From Phoronis australis (Eukaryota > Phoronida > Phoronidae): a stretch of 60,000 bases of DNA. The notes under the pieces were generated by a model, which ran no database searches, was not told the DNA's origin, and worked only from the letters and a program-made list of their open reading frames with translations. Positions 24,693 to 36,100 of this stretch are shown piece after piece. The stretch lies in contig NMRA01000137.1 in NCBI GenBank assembly GCA_002633005.1, positions 684,001 to 744,000 on the forward strand, written 5' to 3'. The translations under genes were made by a program, and so were the position numbers. Within the stretch, counting starts at the first letter, position 1. Each line of letters opens with the position of its first letter.

Positions 24693-24903
24693 GTAAAATC
24701 TCACTAATTTAAAACACAATATGGTGGACAGGTGAAATATCATTTTTTTCATAAACAGTACCAGAATGATGCTTTGCCATATTCAAGCTCTCTGCCATTG
24801 ATTCCAACAGAAAATACTTCTGATGGCATTCGCAACAATGATCTAAGCCCTTGAAAAATGAAAACATTGCAATTATTTTTGTTCGAAATTGGTGAGATTT
24901 TAC
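24693..24903 (-). mobile_element. GTAAAATCTCAC-type MITE, best-preserved copy
   Basis: 211 bp with an 18-bp terminal inverted repeat: GTAAAATCTCACTAATTT at the left, AAATTGGTGAGATTTTAC at the right (16 of 18 pair). Internal TTGAAAAATGAAAAC and a GTCCACCATATTGTGT segment (reversed). No coding capacity. Confidence 0.7.
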
Positions 24904-26064
24904 TGCAATTATTCCCGTATGTGACTTCAAACATATAAGGGCGCAGGATCAAGGATAAACATTTCTAAATCAAGATTTGAGATGTCACATACGTGATAGA
25001 TAAACTTCCTCACAACAATGCGACAGCTCAATAACAAAACATCCCATAGAAAACCTAGTTGATTTGCGCCACATGACATCATGAACAGACAACCACTTTG
25101 ATTGGTCGATGCATGTCTGTGGTGGCTGCGTCAAACGACGCTGCAAAGCGGCAATTTCTCTTTTTGAGTTACCTAAAGACCCTGTGTTAGTGGTAGGCAG
25201 GCATTCATCAAAATGGCTCTTCTGTGGGAGTGTCTTCGTCTTAGTCTTTGTCAGCAGCTTGTCAGATATGAGCGTTCTGAGGTCATGCTAAAAGTAGATG
25301 CTGGTGGGAGTGCTTTTGGTCCCACTACAATTTTAATGAACTTGTACGTTTATAAGGCAAGGCAAAGCCTGGGTTTATGCCTTTAAAACGTGGAATGTTA
25401 ACTTGGAGTGTACAATATATTCAAAGGTAAAATAAAATGCAATAGATCCCAGCACGGACACTCACGCACTATAAGACATAGAACTTCTAAAAATCCAATG
25501 CTGCGCTCTGTCAATGTAGATTGAGATTTCAAAGTTGCCTTGCAATAAAATAACCAATTGTGGCCTTGATCAGCAGTGGTGCACCAAATAAGCAGTGGAT
25601 ATATTAGCACCAGGCCACATCAGGCTGAGACTGACTTACAGTTGTCAATATTATGCAAAACTTACGACTGAAAATTTAAAATAAAAGAACCATTGTTTCT
25701 TGAATACAATACACGTGTTGTGTGTGCAACAGTAGGTTGTCCACATCACAACTGCACAGGTTGGACACTTCCGGTTGCAGGAACACAATGAAGACTGCCA
25801 ACAACAGCATGTTTCCACCAGCAACTACTGGTACTTCACAACAGAATACCTTGCGCAACTTCAATGAAACATGAGCCCAATCGCAGCAGCATTGTTACCT
25901 GCAGGCAATGGTAAATAACTACAAAAATACCTTGTGCAATGTGATGAAAACACGCATTCAGTGCCATTAATGGCAACAATTTCAATCAGCAGTTGTTGAG
26001 CAGCCTGATACTAAATTCCACCACCTCATCAATGCTACCTTGCTCACTATCTCTCTCTCTGTCG

Positions 26065-26220
26065 TCAACCTTCAAAGTAGTTTTGCCACTTTTGTAATGA
26101 AGAGTCTTTCTTGGTCTTCCACTCATTAGCACTGATAGCAATCTGCTCAAATATTCGTAAGTTAGCAAGGCAACAGGCACCGATGTACGCCGCATGGTAT
26201 CTATACGGATGTGTGTGTAC
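26065..26220 (-). CDS. PH-actin gene exon 17: actin C-terminus and stop
   Basis: Acceptor ATTTCAG; 51 codons then TGA at 26067-26065. YHAAYIGACCLANLRIFEQI aligns with the 'vWiGgSilasLstFqqmwi' segment of actins; the end SLQKWQNYFEG differs from the usual actin tail. A different frame over the same bases runs further but breaks the phase with exon 16. Confidence 0.85.
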   Translation of the reverse strand, partial: VHTHPYRYHAAYIGACCLANLRIFEQIAISANEWKTKKDSSLQKWQNYFEG

Positions 26221-27125
26221 CTGAAATACATTTATGAGCAGTCGCAAGTGAACATCAGAGTAGCAGATCTGGGTCATTATGCAAACAAGGACAGATCCGG
26301 AGGACATCAGTTTATTTGAATTGAGGGAGAGCACTGTTGCCTTAGGTGAATGTTTTGTTATCTGACCATTCATTTCCTCATTTTTCTTCTTGTTACATGT
26401 CACATGAGTGCTATACTTCAGAAGGATCATAAGAATATCACGGTGAAAATAATTGTGAAGATATTCGGAAAACAACCTTTCAAAAATTTCAAATGAAACC
26501 GCATATACACATCGGCTTATTTTTGGAAAGGATATTGTATTTTCAGAAACTGTGTCAAAAAGTTATGACACATTTTAAAGCACATGTTCTTTTCAATGGA
26601 TGTAGTTTATCTCACTACTAAGAATGTTATTCGTACAGACTTTTTTCGCCTTTAACAAACAGCACATTAAAACTGTGCTTCACACTGTGCTAATGTGGTT
26701 ATTTACCAACAAAGTCTAACAATATCATGTTAAATCATAGTCATGTTAGCATAACCACAATTCCCAAAATATAAAATCTTGCCAAAGTAAATTAAATTTT
26801 ACATCAAAACATATCACATACGTATTTTAGAACAATCCATCGTTACAGTTTCTGAAAATAAGCCCATGGGCGTACGTTTTTGGACATTTTTACTGAAAAT
26901 ACGCCTATGGGCGTACTTTGGGTGGGCCTGTTTTCCAGTAGACATGAAGAATGGTTTGATGCTGTTTGCAATGCTTAACTAAGCTGAATGTGTTAGTATT
27001 GCGGTATTCGTTTGGGTCCTGGGCAGTGTACTTCCTTATAATGGGGAGGGGGCTGCTGTCAGACATGAAACCCAGAGAAAAAGACTCTTACAGAGAAGAC
27101 TGCGCGAGCGCGCATGTGTGTGTGT

Positions 27126-27164
<39 letters not shown>

Positions 27165-30100
27165 CATACCGTTCTTTGTCTCACCTGTATGACTAGAGAC
27201 GAGGGCACTAAAGCCTTCAAATCATTATTAAGCCTCTCAGCGAATCCCTTGGTCATGGTGACGCCTCCACTCAAAAAGATGCTTCTATACAACATGCGGC
27301 GTGTGTCCATGGGGCACGCATTGGCAGCGTGGATCACCAATTTAGCCAGGCCCGGGTCATCCACACCCCAGACAGCCTTGTTGAACAGACCCTCCGGGCT
27401 TTTGAACCGGCCTGTGCTTACTGTCAGAGTCCTTAAATAAATAACTATAACAATTACAGTAACTTCACATAGGTAAAGCAGCTGACAAAACAACATGTAA
27501 TTAAACTATTTTATACAAGGTAAAACACCAAGAAATTTTGAGAAGACACAGAAACTAGGTGAAGTTGCATGTCATAGCAACAGTAACACAACAGTACCAT
27601 TTTCTAGGCATACACTCAAATATAACGCTTCTAGTGGTTTCTGGGCTTAACAATAAATATTGTACATTGCATTTTTTTCGTAATAAAGATTTAAAACAGA
27701 TAGACGTGTGACCCAATTTCCCCTTTTGTTAGTAATTTTACAAAAAATATCATAAGTGAACGTCTCCGACTAAACCAACAAATCACAAACAAAGACAGTC
27801 AACTCACTGCGGTCCCTTGAGAGGTACGTCATATTTACGCACATCCACTTTCTTATCACATCCGCTGGTATCCGAGAAAAACTTTGATACCTCCGTATCA
27901 TAGTTGGCTGACACGTAATTAGCCTGCAGACAAAGCGGTTGGTCAGTTTTCATATTGTGATGCCATGTGATGATGAAACAAAATGAATGTGTGAAGCATT
28001 TGATAAATTTTCAGCCTAGTCGAAGATGAAATGATTTGCAACTGAACTGAAGCAGCTTCCACTCCATCCACCTACTCAATGATGGTGAATATTCAACCAC
28101 ACTTCAATTCTAACATGTTGAATATTCACTCGGAGCATATAACCCACACTTGCTGAATATTCACGTTAGGTACATTACTCCTTTGACTGAATATTCACAG
28201 TAAAAACTATGTTGAATATTCATGGAGTCCAAAATTGTAATCAAGTATTTCTTCAAAGCACATTTCTGCTTGACTGGAAATTTATTAAAACCAAATTCAC
28301 TGCCATGATGAATATTCAAAATCAAAAACTGGAAAACAAACGACGAGCAAAAAATAACCTCATGTACACGTAATACGACTATGTATCGCACATCAACAAG
28401 GTTTGAATGAACAAAAGCAGACGCATCATATTCTCCATGACACATCTCAAATCTAGTATTCACCAATATAACAAACAGCACGAACACTCCACTCACCTTC
28501 TCCATACAGTAGCGGATGATGAGTTTGTCGATGTCTGAAAACAGCCTGTATTGCACCAGAGTGGCATTGAGCGTCTCCAGTACCCTCTGGCCCCCATACG
28601 CCTGTTTTGATACTCCCGCTTGCACGACGTAACCTAAACAAATGATTCCTTGTCAGTTTTAGTGTCTGAACGTGACAATAGATGCAGCTAAACCCAATAC
28701 AGCGAAGCGACATTAAAATTTTTTTTGCTTGGCATGGACGTCACATTACTTTACATGGGGAATCTACTAATTGCTTTTGCGGCTAAATACAGCTTGATGT
28801 TTAGCAAACACTTGGTTTGTGTGAAAGCCCTACGCAGCTTCATCTTTAATATCATTATTTTTGTTTGGGGTGGAAACCTCTGTTTTTTGAATAAGCAATG
28901 TTCCCCATAACACATAAAACAATGGACCAAACAGAGTTCACCCATTATTACAATTTGGAAGACACAGACGCTAACTCGATTTATTCCAATTTGAAATTTG
29001 CGATTTCGACTTTACTGACTTGACCTACTTAATCCTGTGAATATTTTATTAACAGAAGATTAGATTCATGGCTATCTCATTGAAGCGTGATTCGCTGAGC
29101 AAGCAAAACATATAACACGCAACTAGCATGTTCTTGACGTAAGAGACTGATCTGTCACAGCAGCAAATGTTCTCTTCGCGGCTTATTTTCAACTCGCCGT
29201 TTACGCGAAATGCTTAACTCTCCTCCAGCCTCACCGTCAGTGACAGGAAGGACCTCTAGCCTCTCTCCCACATCTATGACGATCCCCGAGGTAGCGTTGT
29301 ACGAGTACAGTGCCAACATTGCTTGCGGTACCATACTGACGCCCAGGCAACTCATCTCCTCGATCAACAGCTTCATCAGCTGTGCCTTGATGCGGATACT
29401 GAACTTCTGCGGTGTACTCAAAATTACCTGCGTGAACAAAGTTGACGCGCATTAAATTTTAAGCCGCTTCACTGTTTTCACAGACCAAGAGTGTGTTCCC
29501 TTACGCTAATTTCTGGTGAAAAAAACTTAAGCAAGATCATTCTAGCTCACCACCTTAGTTTTGGGCGAATCAGCTGACACCCATATTAGCAAAGACTAGT
29601 AAAATACAAAATTAATATACAAGCAAACAGATGCAAGCCCATATCAAAGCTGATTTTTTGAACATTCACAAGTCAACAAGTTGTCATTTCTCATCAACAG
29701 CACTAGACCTATATTAATACCAGACTTGTCCTGCATTGGCGGAGGTCACAGCATCAATTTAATGACTGCAGGAGTCGGAATTGTCCAGCAAATAAGGGAA
29801 GAACCAATTCACAATGCATGCCACAATCATCTCCATTTTGCTGAAATAGAAGCCGAGCCTAGATGGCATATTATAATGGCCTAACTGGAAATCCTTGGTG
29901 ACTCAGAAAGCGACATGATCCCAATCTAATGATAATAATTAAAAAGTGACTTAGGCACATCTTGGTGTTTTGGTGGATATTTGATCTGGAGCGCTGGTTA
30001 TTCATTTTTGCCAACCACGCATCATTTGCACTAGGCAGGACTTTCTCATATTCCAATTTAGCGACCTGGAAATTTTGCCTAGTCGCATTTGGCAAGATGA

Positions 30101-33100
30101 CACTGTGCTGAGCCTTGACCCCAGGACCAGATGAAACACACAGCTGGCAGTACTTACCCAGTGCGAGGAGGCACTGACACCCAGATCTTTGAATATTTTC
30201 TTGAACAGACTTGGCATGCTAGACAAATCTATGTTGAACTGGAACGATACAATACACATGTAGACGTAGTGCAAAATACACGGTGCAGGTGTCCTAGCCT
30301 GTATTTTTAACATTAGTTCTGCTGTACTGTGTAATGGGAGACCTTATGTTCAACAGGTGGCGCTAATGAATAAAAGCTCGCAAGGGAACATCAGTGGGCT
30401 AGTGGGAGTACAATGTGACTACTGGAATGTATACACCAACACAACCTTGTAAATTTAAATCGGGCCATTGGCTCATTGATCCCTCGATCCCTGGTGACAT
30501 CTATTGAAAATCTGACTAATGAGCACTGCATACAGCACTTCTAGTGTGCAAATTGTTCACCAAATTCTCTCCCGTCAACGATTACTGATAACACTATGAG
30601 CTGTTTACTGTCACCATTTAAACCCAGTTGTCCCACCTACATTACATCATCGCGATCATACAACAGGGAGAAGCAAACATTCTTACACGTAGACAAAATA
30701 CCATAGGAAGACAAATTCAGAAATCTTGGTCAAATATGGTCACTTTCAAATAATTTTAATTCTGAGGATACACGTAACAAAAAACCATCAAAAGCAAATA
30801 CAAATCTTAGACTGAATAACAAAACACAACAAAACAAAACACGCTGAAGTCAGTTCCTTACCACAATTTCTTTTTTTCTCTACGACAAAACGATAAAGAA
30901 AATTACAAAAAACACAATCTAGTAAAATGCAAAGGAAACGCCCCCCCCCTCAGAAAACACTGAGTAAAATGACAGTGTCACAGTCACACGAATAAACAAA
31001 GACAGTCCATGGAGTAGTTCTACTTACTGGGTCACTGAATGGCTGATGGCATGATAACAAACATTGGATAAGAACATGTTATATCAAATTGAAAATTCAT
31101 ATTTCAAATGTCCATCCATAAATGCAAAAGCATACTTCCAGTATTTCTGGTCCTGTTTCACTGCAACAGCACGCTAAACCATTGGATGTTGGAGTTTTCC
31201 TGCAGTAAAACAATCTAGCTCTGGCTGAATTACTGGCTAGACTGCCAACAGGAGTCCAAATAAACGTGATCAATGTTTCAGTGCAGCAGTACTCAACTTC
31301 AATTACACCACACATGATAGAACTTAACAACAGAGACTGGAAAGTATTACAATCCAAACAGAAACAGTGAAAAACAAAATAAACAAATTATTGGCAAGTT
31401 TCTTCACCACTATGTCTCCTCTTGGCACATTATTTTCGGCTATAATGAACAATGGCTTGTGAGAATCGGTAGATCCCCAAGATGGACTCGTTGGAAAGAC
31501 TGGCACACCGAGGCACTGACTGTGACAAATCAAACACTGGCAACTAGTGACTAAAACCAGGAACTAGAGATACAACAGGTTTATCTGTAGGTGAGAACCA
31601 TGTCGATAATACAATATATATAATAATAATAATATATACAACATATACAACTGTTAAAAGAGCTTCAAACGGAATTAGTTGATCTGAACATCGCTTATAT
31701 ATGTCACGGTACCCTTTATCTTGCAATCTTCTACCAAATCGCATTGCTAAAAATCTCCTTAACATCCATCCTATACCTTTTCTACTGTGATGGTGGGCAT
31801 TATTGGACGGGAGAGCGTGTACTTTTTCCGTGTTGCTGGCTTGAATGCCTCGAAGCCCCAGATATGCGTTGACCCAGGGGAAGGCGACTTCCCTTTTTTA
31901 GTCTTCTCTGTTGCCACGACTGCAGGGAAAAACAGCGTAGGCAAAGATGCTGAAAAACAGAATTTCCATTTTCACTGGTATTGAAAACCACTTCAAACCT
32001 GCATGGCATGGCTTAGGTCATGAATAACGAGCTTTCATCGGCGACCACGTGTGAATTGTTTGCTGTGCCCATTGAAGGAATACATCGTTTCTAATGATTT
32101 GTGTAATTACCAAAACATTAGAAACTCATGGCACTTAGTACTTCGTTAATATGCTTGTATAATTACCGCTGTCACCAAGAGGTTTCTTAATCAGGGTACC
32201 TGATCTAAGGTCTTATTATATGGAGTAGACCAATAACACAGTAGCAATGGCTTCACCACAATTAAACACGGGCTAAAATAAATTGATATATCGTGGACTG
32301 AAACTGGCTATCTGAAACTGAATTCTTCTTTAAGCTAAATTAGGAGCATGTTTACATGAAGAAATACAATAAAAATCAGCCAAAACAAACGTGTTGGGTT
32401 TTGATTCTCTGGAAGACATTTTTGAATGGTTTCAGTGACTCTTTGAACTGTGGTAGATAATTGGCTTATGAGATGTGATGCTGAACAAAAGTGCACAAAA
32501 ATGCTTAACTGCGGACTACATTGATATCTAGATTAGCTTTGATTTAGAAACCGCTCATCATTTTGAGTAGAAACTGCGTGGAAGGTTTTGGTCATGTTAT
32601 GGACAAGTAACGATGTTCATGAAATGCTAACATATCAAGACAGACACCAGCTGAAAGGCTGCGTAGGCTTACTGCGCATCTGTTCATTCCTTAAAGTGAG
32701 TGGGACGGTAAGCCCTTAGTAGGACATTAGCATGAACAGTCATAATCAGTAATTTTTTTGAAAATTGTTCATACTTACGTTGAGCTCCTAGGATGCCAGC
32801 TCTTATCGACGTGCTGCCAAGATCTACGACTACAACTTTCTGCAATGAAAATAAAGGTCAAAATCTTTAAAACAGCAATTACTCGGAAATTATAAACTAG
32901 TGTTAATGTAATAATGTTAACATCAATTGCCAAGCTGTAGTCCATCCGTCTCTAATGGACTTCAGCTTGGCAATTGATTTTATTATTATTATTCTGGCTA
33001 ATAGGTGACGTTTTAGCCAGAATAACTAATTTTAGTAAGTTTTACTTCCAGTATTAGATTCAAATTTCATATAATTTCTCAACTAGATGTCTCAAATGCG

Positions 33101-36100
33101 CCATGCTTCTATACTGATTTACTGACTTAAGGGAAGGGCATCTTTCTTCATGACAGAATTTTCATAGTTTTATGCAATGATGGCTCATTTCCTGATAAAA
33201 ATTGCTCGTTTCACAACCGAAATTTTAGAAATTCATTAATAGGCGTTATCAACAGAAACAGGACTCCTGGACAAGAAATTACATCGAGCAAACACATAAA
33301 AAATCTACACAACTGGATGATGTTTTAGGCATAGGAGAGACTCCCTATGAAATATGACACCCTGTTTTACTCTCTACATAGTTCAAATAGCAAAAATGTG
33401 TCGTAATTTTTCCTAGTAAGCGGTTTTTAAAAATGTACCTAACATCTTACTCTGAGGTAAAAATGTTTTGCTTATTTTAAGTTGCTGGAAATCAATCGCT
33501 GTTGTTTGCCTTTACACTGAACACCTTCCATAACTAAACAAATTGGAAAGATATTGTCAAGTTAACTTGAAAACTATATTCAATAAATCTGCTTTCTTTT
33601 CAAACTTCTAATCAGATGAAATAAACAAACATAATCATACTCATTGCCACAGTCAAGAAATGTCCCCATCCCTTTATACCGACCTTGCTGGGGTGTTTTG
33701 GGGCCTGCAACATAGGCTGAATGTAGGTTGCCTCAGGAAAGTCATAGGTCTGCGTCGTTAGTGACAGCTGCCAGTCACGATATTCCTCGTCCGTCTTAAT
33801 ACGTAGCATCATGTAATGACCTCTCTGGAGCAGAAATGGTATTTAGTAGATTGTTCAGCACTTCACCCCAGGATCAGGAGTTATTTATAATCTGAGTAGG
33901 CAACAAGATATTAACAAATGTCCCAAATCGCTGAGAATAGGAACAATAACAATAACAGGAGTAATAATAATAACAATAATAAAAATAACAACAACAACAA
34001 CAACAAGAATAGTATTAGTAAAAACAACAATAATAATAGGAAAGTAATAGTAAAAACTCAAGTGAGTGACATGGCTTTCGCACTCAGCTCATTAATGAAA
34101 AACCCAAAATAGAAATGTTTTTGAATTGGATTTTTTGTAGAAAAAGTATTCAGTTTGGGTAATTACTGTTAAGTTATTCCAGGTGCGATTCCCATCACCT
34201 TTTTTGTCATAACTTTCGCAATCAGGTGACAACAATGTGACTTCTTTAAAAACATTTCAGAACTGGCTGTGTCACTCAAGATACGAAGTGTGACTGAGAG
34301 TGTGAGATACTGACCAGACTACAAAGGTGACATGAACCCCAATCTCACTGGTGATACTTACGCCATCATTAATTCCAATCATTCTGTTTCCCAACTTATC
34401 TATATTGGCACCCATCAGCTGGAAGAAACCAGCGGCTTTGTCCACTTTGACGTCCTGAAATTAAAAGTAAACAGAATTTTAAATAAATAAGTAATTTTAA
34501 ATCAATTATCTACTTAATTAATTTGATTTCAAACAAATCGATTTCAAACTCTTGAAAATATATGTATTCAATGCGTCAAGTAAAACAACACAATGCAAAA
34601 TCAAAAATTTTGATATTTTCAAAAATAATAATTCATGCCGTATCACTTACATGAACATTAAACATACACAAAGTTGAAATATCTTAAATGACCTTATACG
34701 TGAAATGACTGAATAACAAAGTCTTAACATTTGACAAAACTGGGAAAACAATGTCACATTTACCTGCTCAATAAAATTCAACAAAAATAATATTTTATTA
34801 ACAAAATATTTCAGTTATCATAAGCTGCCAAATAATTCTGGCAAAATGTCTGGCAAAGTCTGTCCAGTATATTTTGAATAACTACTGTAACACACAGTAC
34901 ATTGGGTTTCAGGTTCGATGCACCACCTATGGGTCATAAAATGACTTAATACAATAGAATTAGTGATAGATTTCAGTCTCCCACCGTTTCGACTACGGCA
35001 TTTGTTCATACAAAGTTGCAGAAACAGGAAAATACATACAGACTAATTTTTTGTCAAATATGAACAATAAAACAATTAAAGGAGAATGCCACCCAAAAAC
35101 AACCAATTTTGTATCAATTCAGATCGAGTAGTTCTACTCGATAATGGCACATTCGGTTGTGTTACCTGACACCTGACGGTAGACGGAGGTGTTGAAATTA
35201 CCCAATGACGTCATTGGTTTCACACGCAGTCTGTTCAGCAGTTCATAACATGGGTTTCTGATGTCAGCTTATTGCTTGAATTCATCATTTAACACCAATA
35301 AATCATCAAACTTCGACACAAAACCCTTAAAAATACACAGAGTTCTTATAAAAACGTGTTGTTTTATTTCGCTGTTACGGATTTATTCATGGTATTTCGA
35401 CTCACCGTAGCCTACAAAGTTCGGCAGGCCAATTTTTCCAAGGTCCGTAGCAGGAGTTTGGGGTTTGTTCGGAGATAAATTCGAAGTATTCTTCCGTCAA
35501 ATATAGACAGGAGAACCTAGATCTGTGTTGTTTAGAATTGTGATTTCTTGAGCTCTTAACACACAAAACGCTTGTCATCATGGCCAGTGGCTCGGAACCC
35601 GATCAGGCCCGTCGCGGCCGGACTGACTCGTTATCCCGGCCAGTGGCTCGGAACCCGATCAGACCCGTCGTGGCTGCCGGGACTGGCACGAACATAAACC
35701 AGCTTGAGTTGGAAACTAAACCTCCAGTCATGAAAAAACCATAATAGTAAGCCAAAGAAATAATGTGCACGTAATTATTTATGTGAATTAGCCACGAAAC
35801 TGAAAATCTACTTACTTGTGGGGGGCCGCGAAGTTGGGTTCCCCCTTCCACTGACCGTTACTGCAAAGGTTGTACAGTAACAATGATTTGTATTTGTATT
35901 TCTAAATAAAGATTCTCCTAACATGTGACCATAGCATACAAAATCGTGTAATTGTTTCATAAAAGTGACAGCTTTCTGTCAGCAAACACTGAATTAGCAT
36001 GCGTTCACACGGCCTCGGTGCCCGGTCAATCACCTTTATTGACGGCACCAAAAGCTGGTAACCCAGAGGTTTATTCATTGCTGGCTTCTCAACATTTGCA

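Larger units (their letters stand above)
20617..26064. other. Convergent 3' region of PDZRN and PH-actin genes
   Basis: Holds the 3' UTRs of both genes and the space between. Plus-strand AATAAA hexamers at 21063-21068 and 22920-22925 could end PDZRN. Minus-strand AATAAA (plus TTTATT) at 24583-24588 and 23427-23432 could end the PH-actin transcript. One MITE copy at 24693-24903. A plus-strand AAGATGGCGTCCG at 23774 looks like a YY1-type start site, but no downstream plus-strand gene was found. Confidence 0.5.
26221..31776. other. PH-actin introns 11-16
   Basis: Non-coding parts between exons 11 and 17. Intron 16 (26221-27184) has a GT microsatellite and a short direct repeat of GCCYATGGGCGTAC at about 26863-26920. 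Intron 14 (27924-28496) has the TGAATATTCA cluster. The others are AT-rich without recognised content; the plus-strand frame at 29210-29455 is antisense to exon 13. Confidence 0.6.
31950..34361. other. PH-actin introns 8-10
   Basis: Introns around exons 9 and 10. Intron 9 contains two neighbouring hairpins (32922-32978 and 32989-33025). Intron 8 has an AAT/AAC-rich simple repeat (33928-34048) that produces a false Asn-rich frame. Confidence 0.6.

Noticed and set aside
26966-27163. Cys/Val repeat frame over the GT microsatellite
   Set aside because: Simple-repeat artefact.
31800-32009. Minus-strand frame of 69 codons over exon 11
   Set aside because: Wrong phase: the actin-like frame joins exon 10 in phase 1 and gives the conserved FFPAVV strand instead.
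33918-34112. Asn-rich protein
   Set aside because: Translation of an AAT/AAC simple repeat inside an intron.
35580-35743. Plus-strand frame MASGSEPDQARRGRTDSL inside the THAP element
   Set aside because: Runs over a short tandem duplication and opposes the THAP frame; no domain and no splice support.
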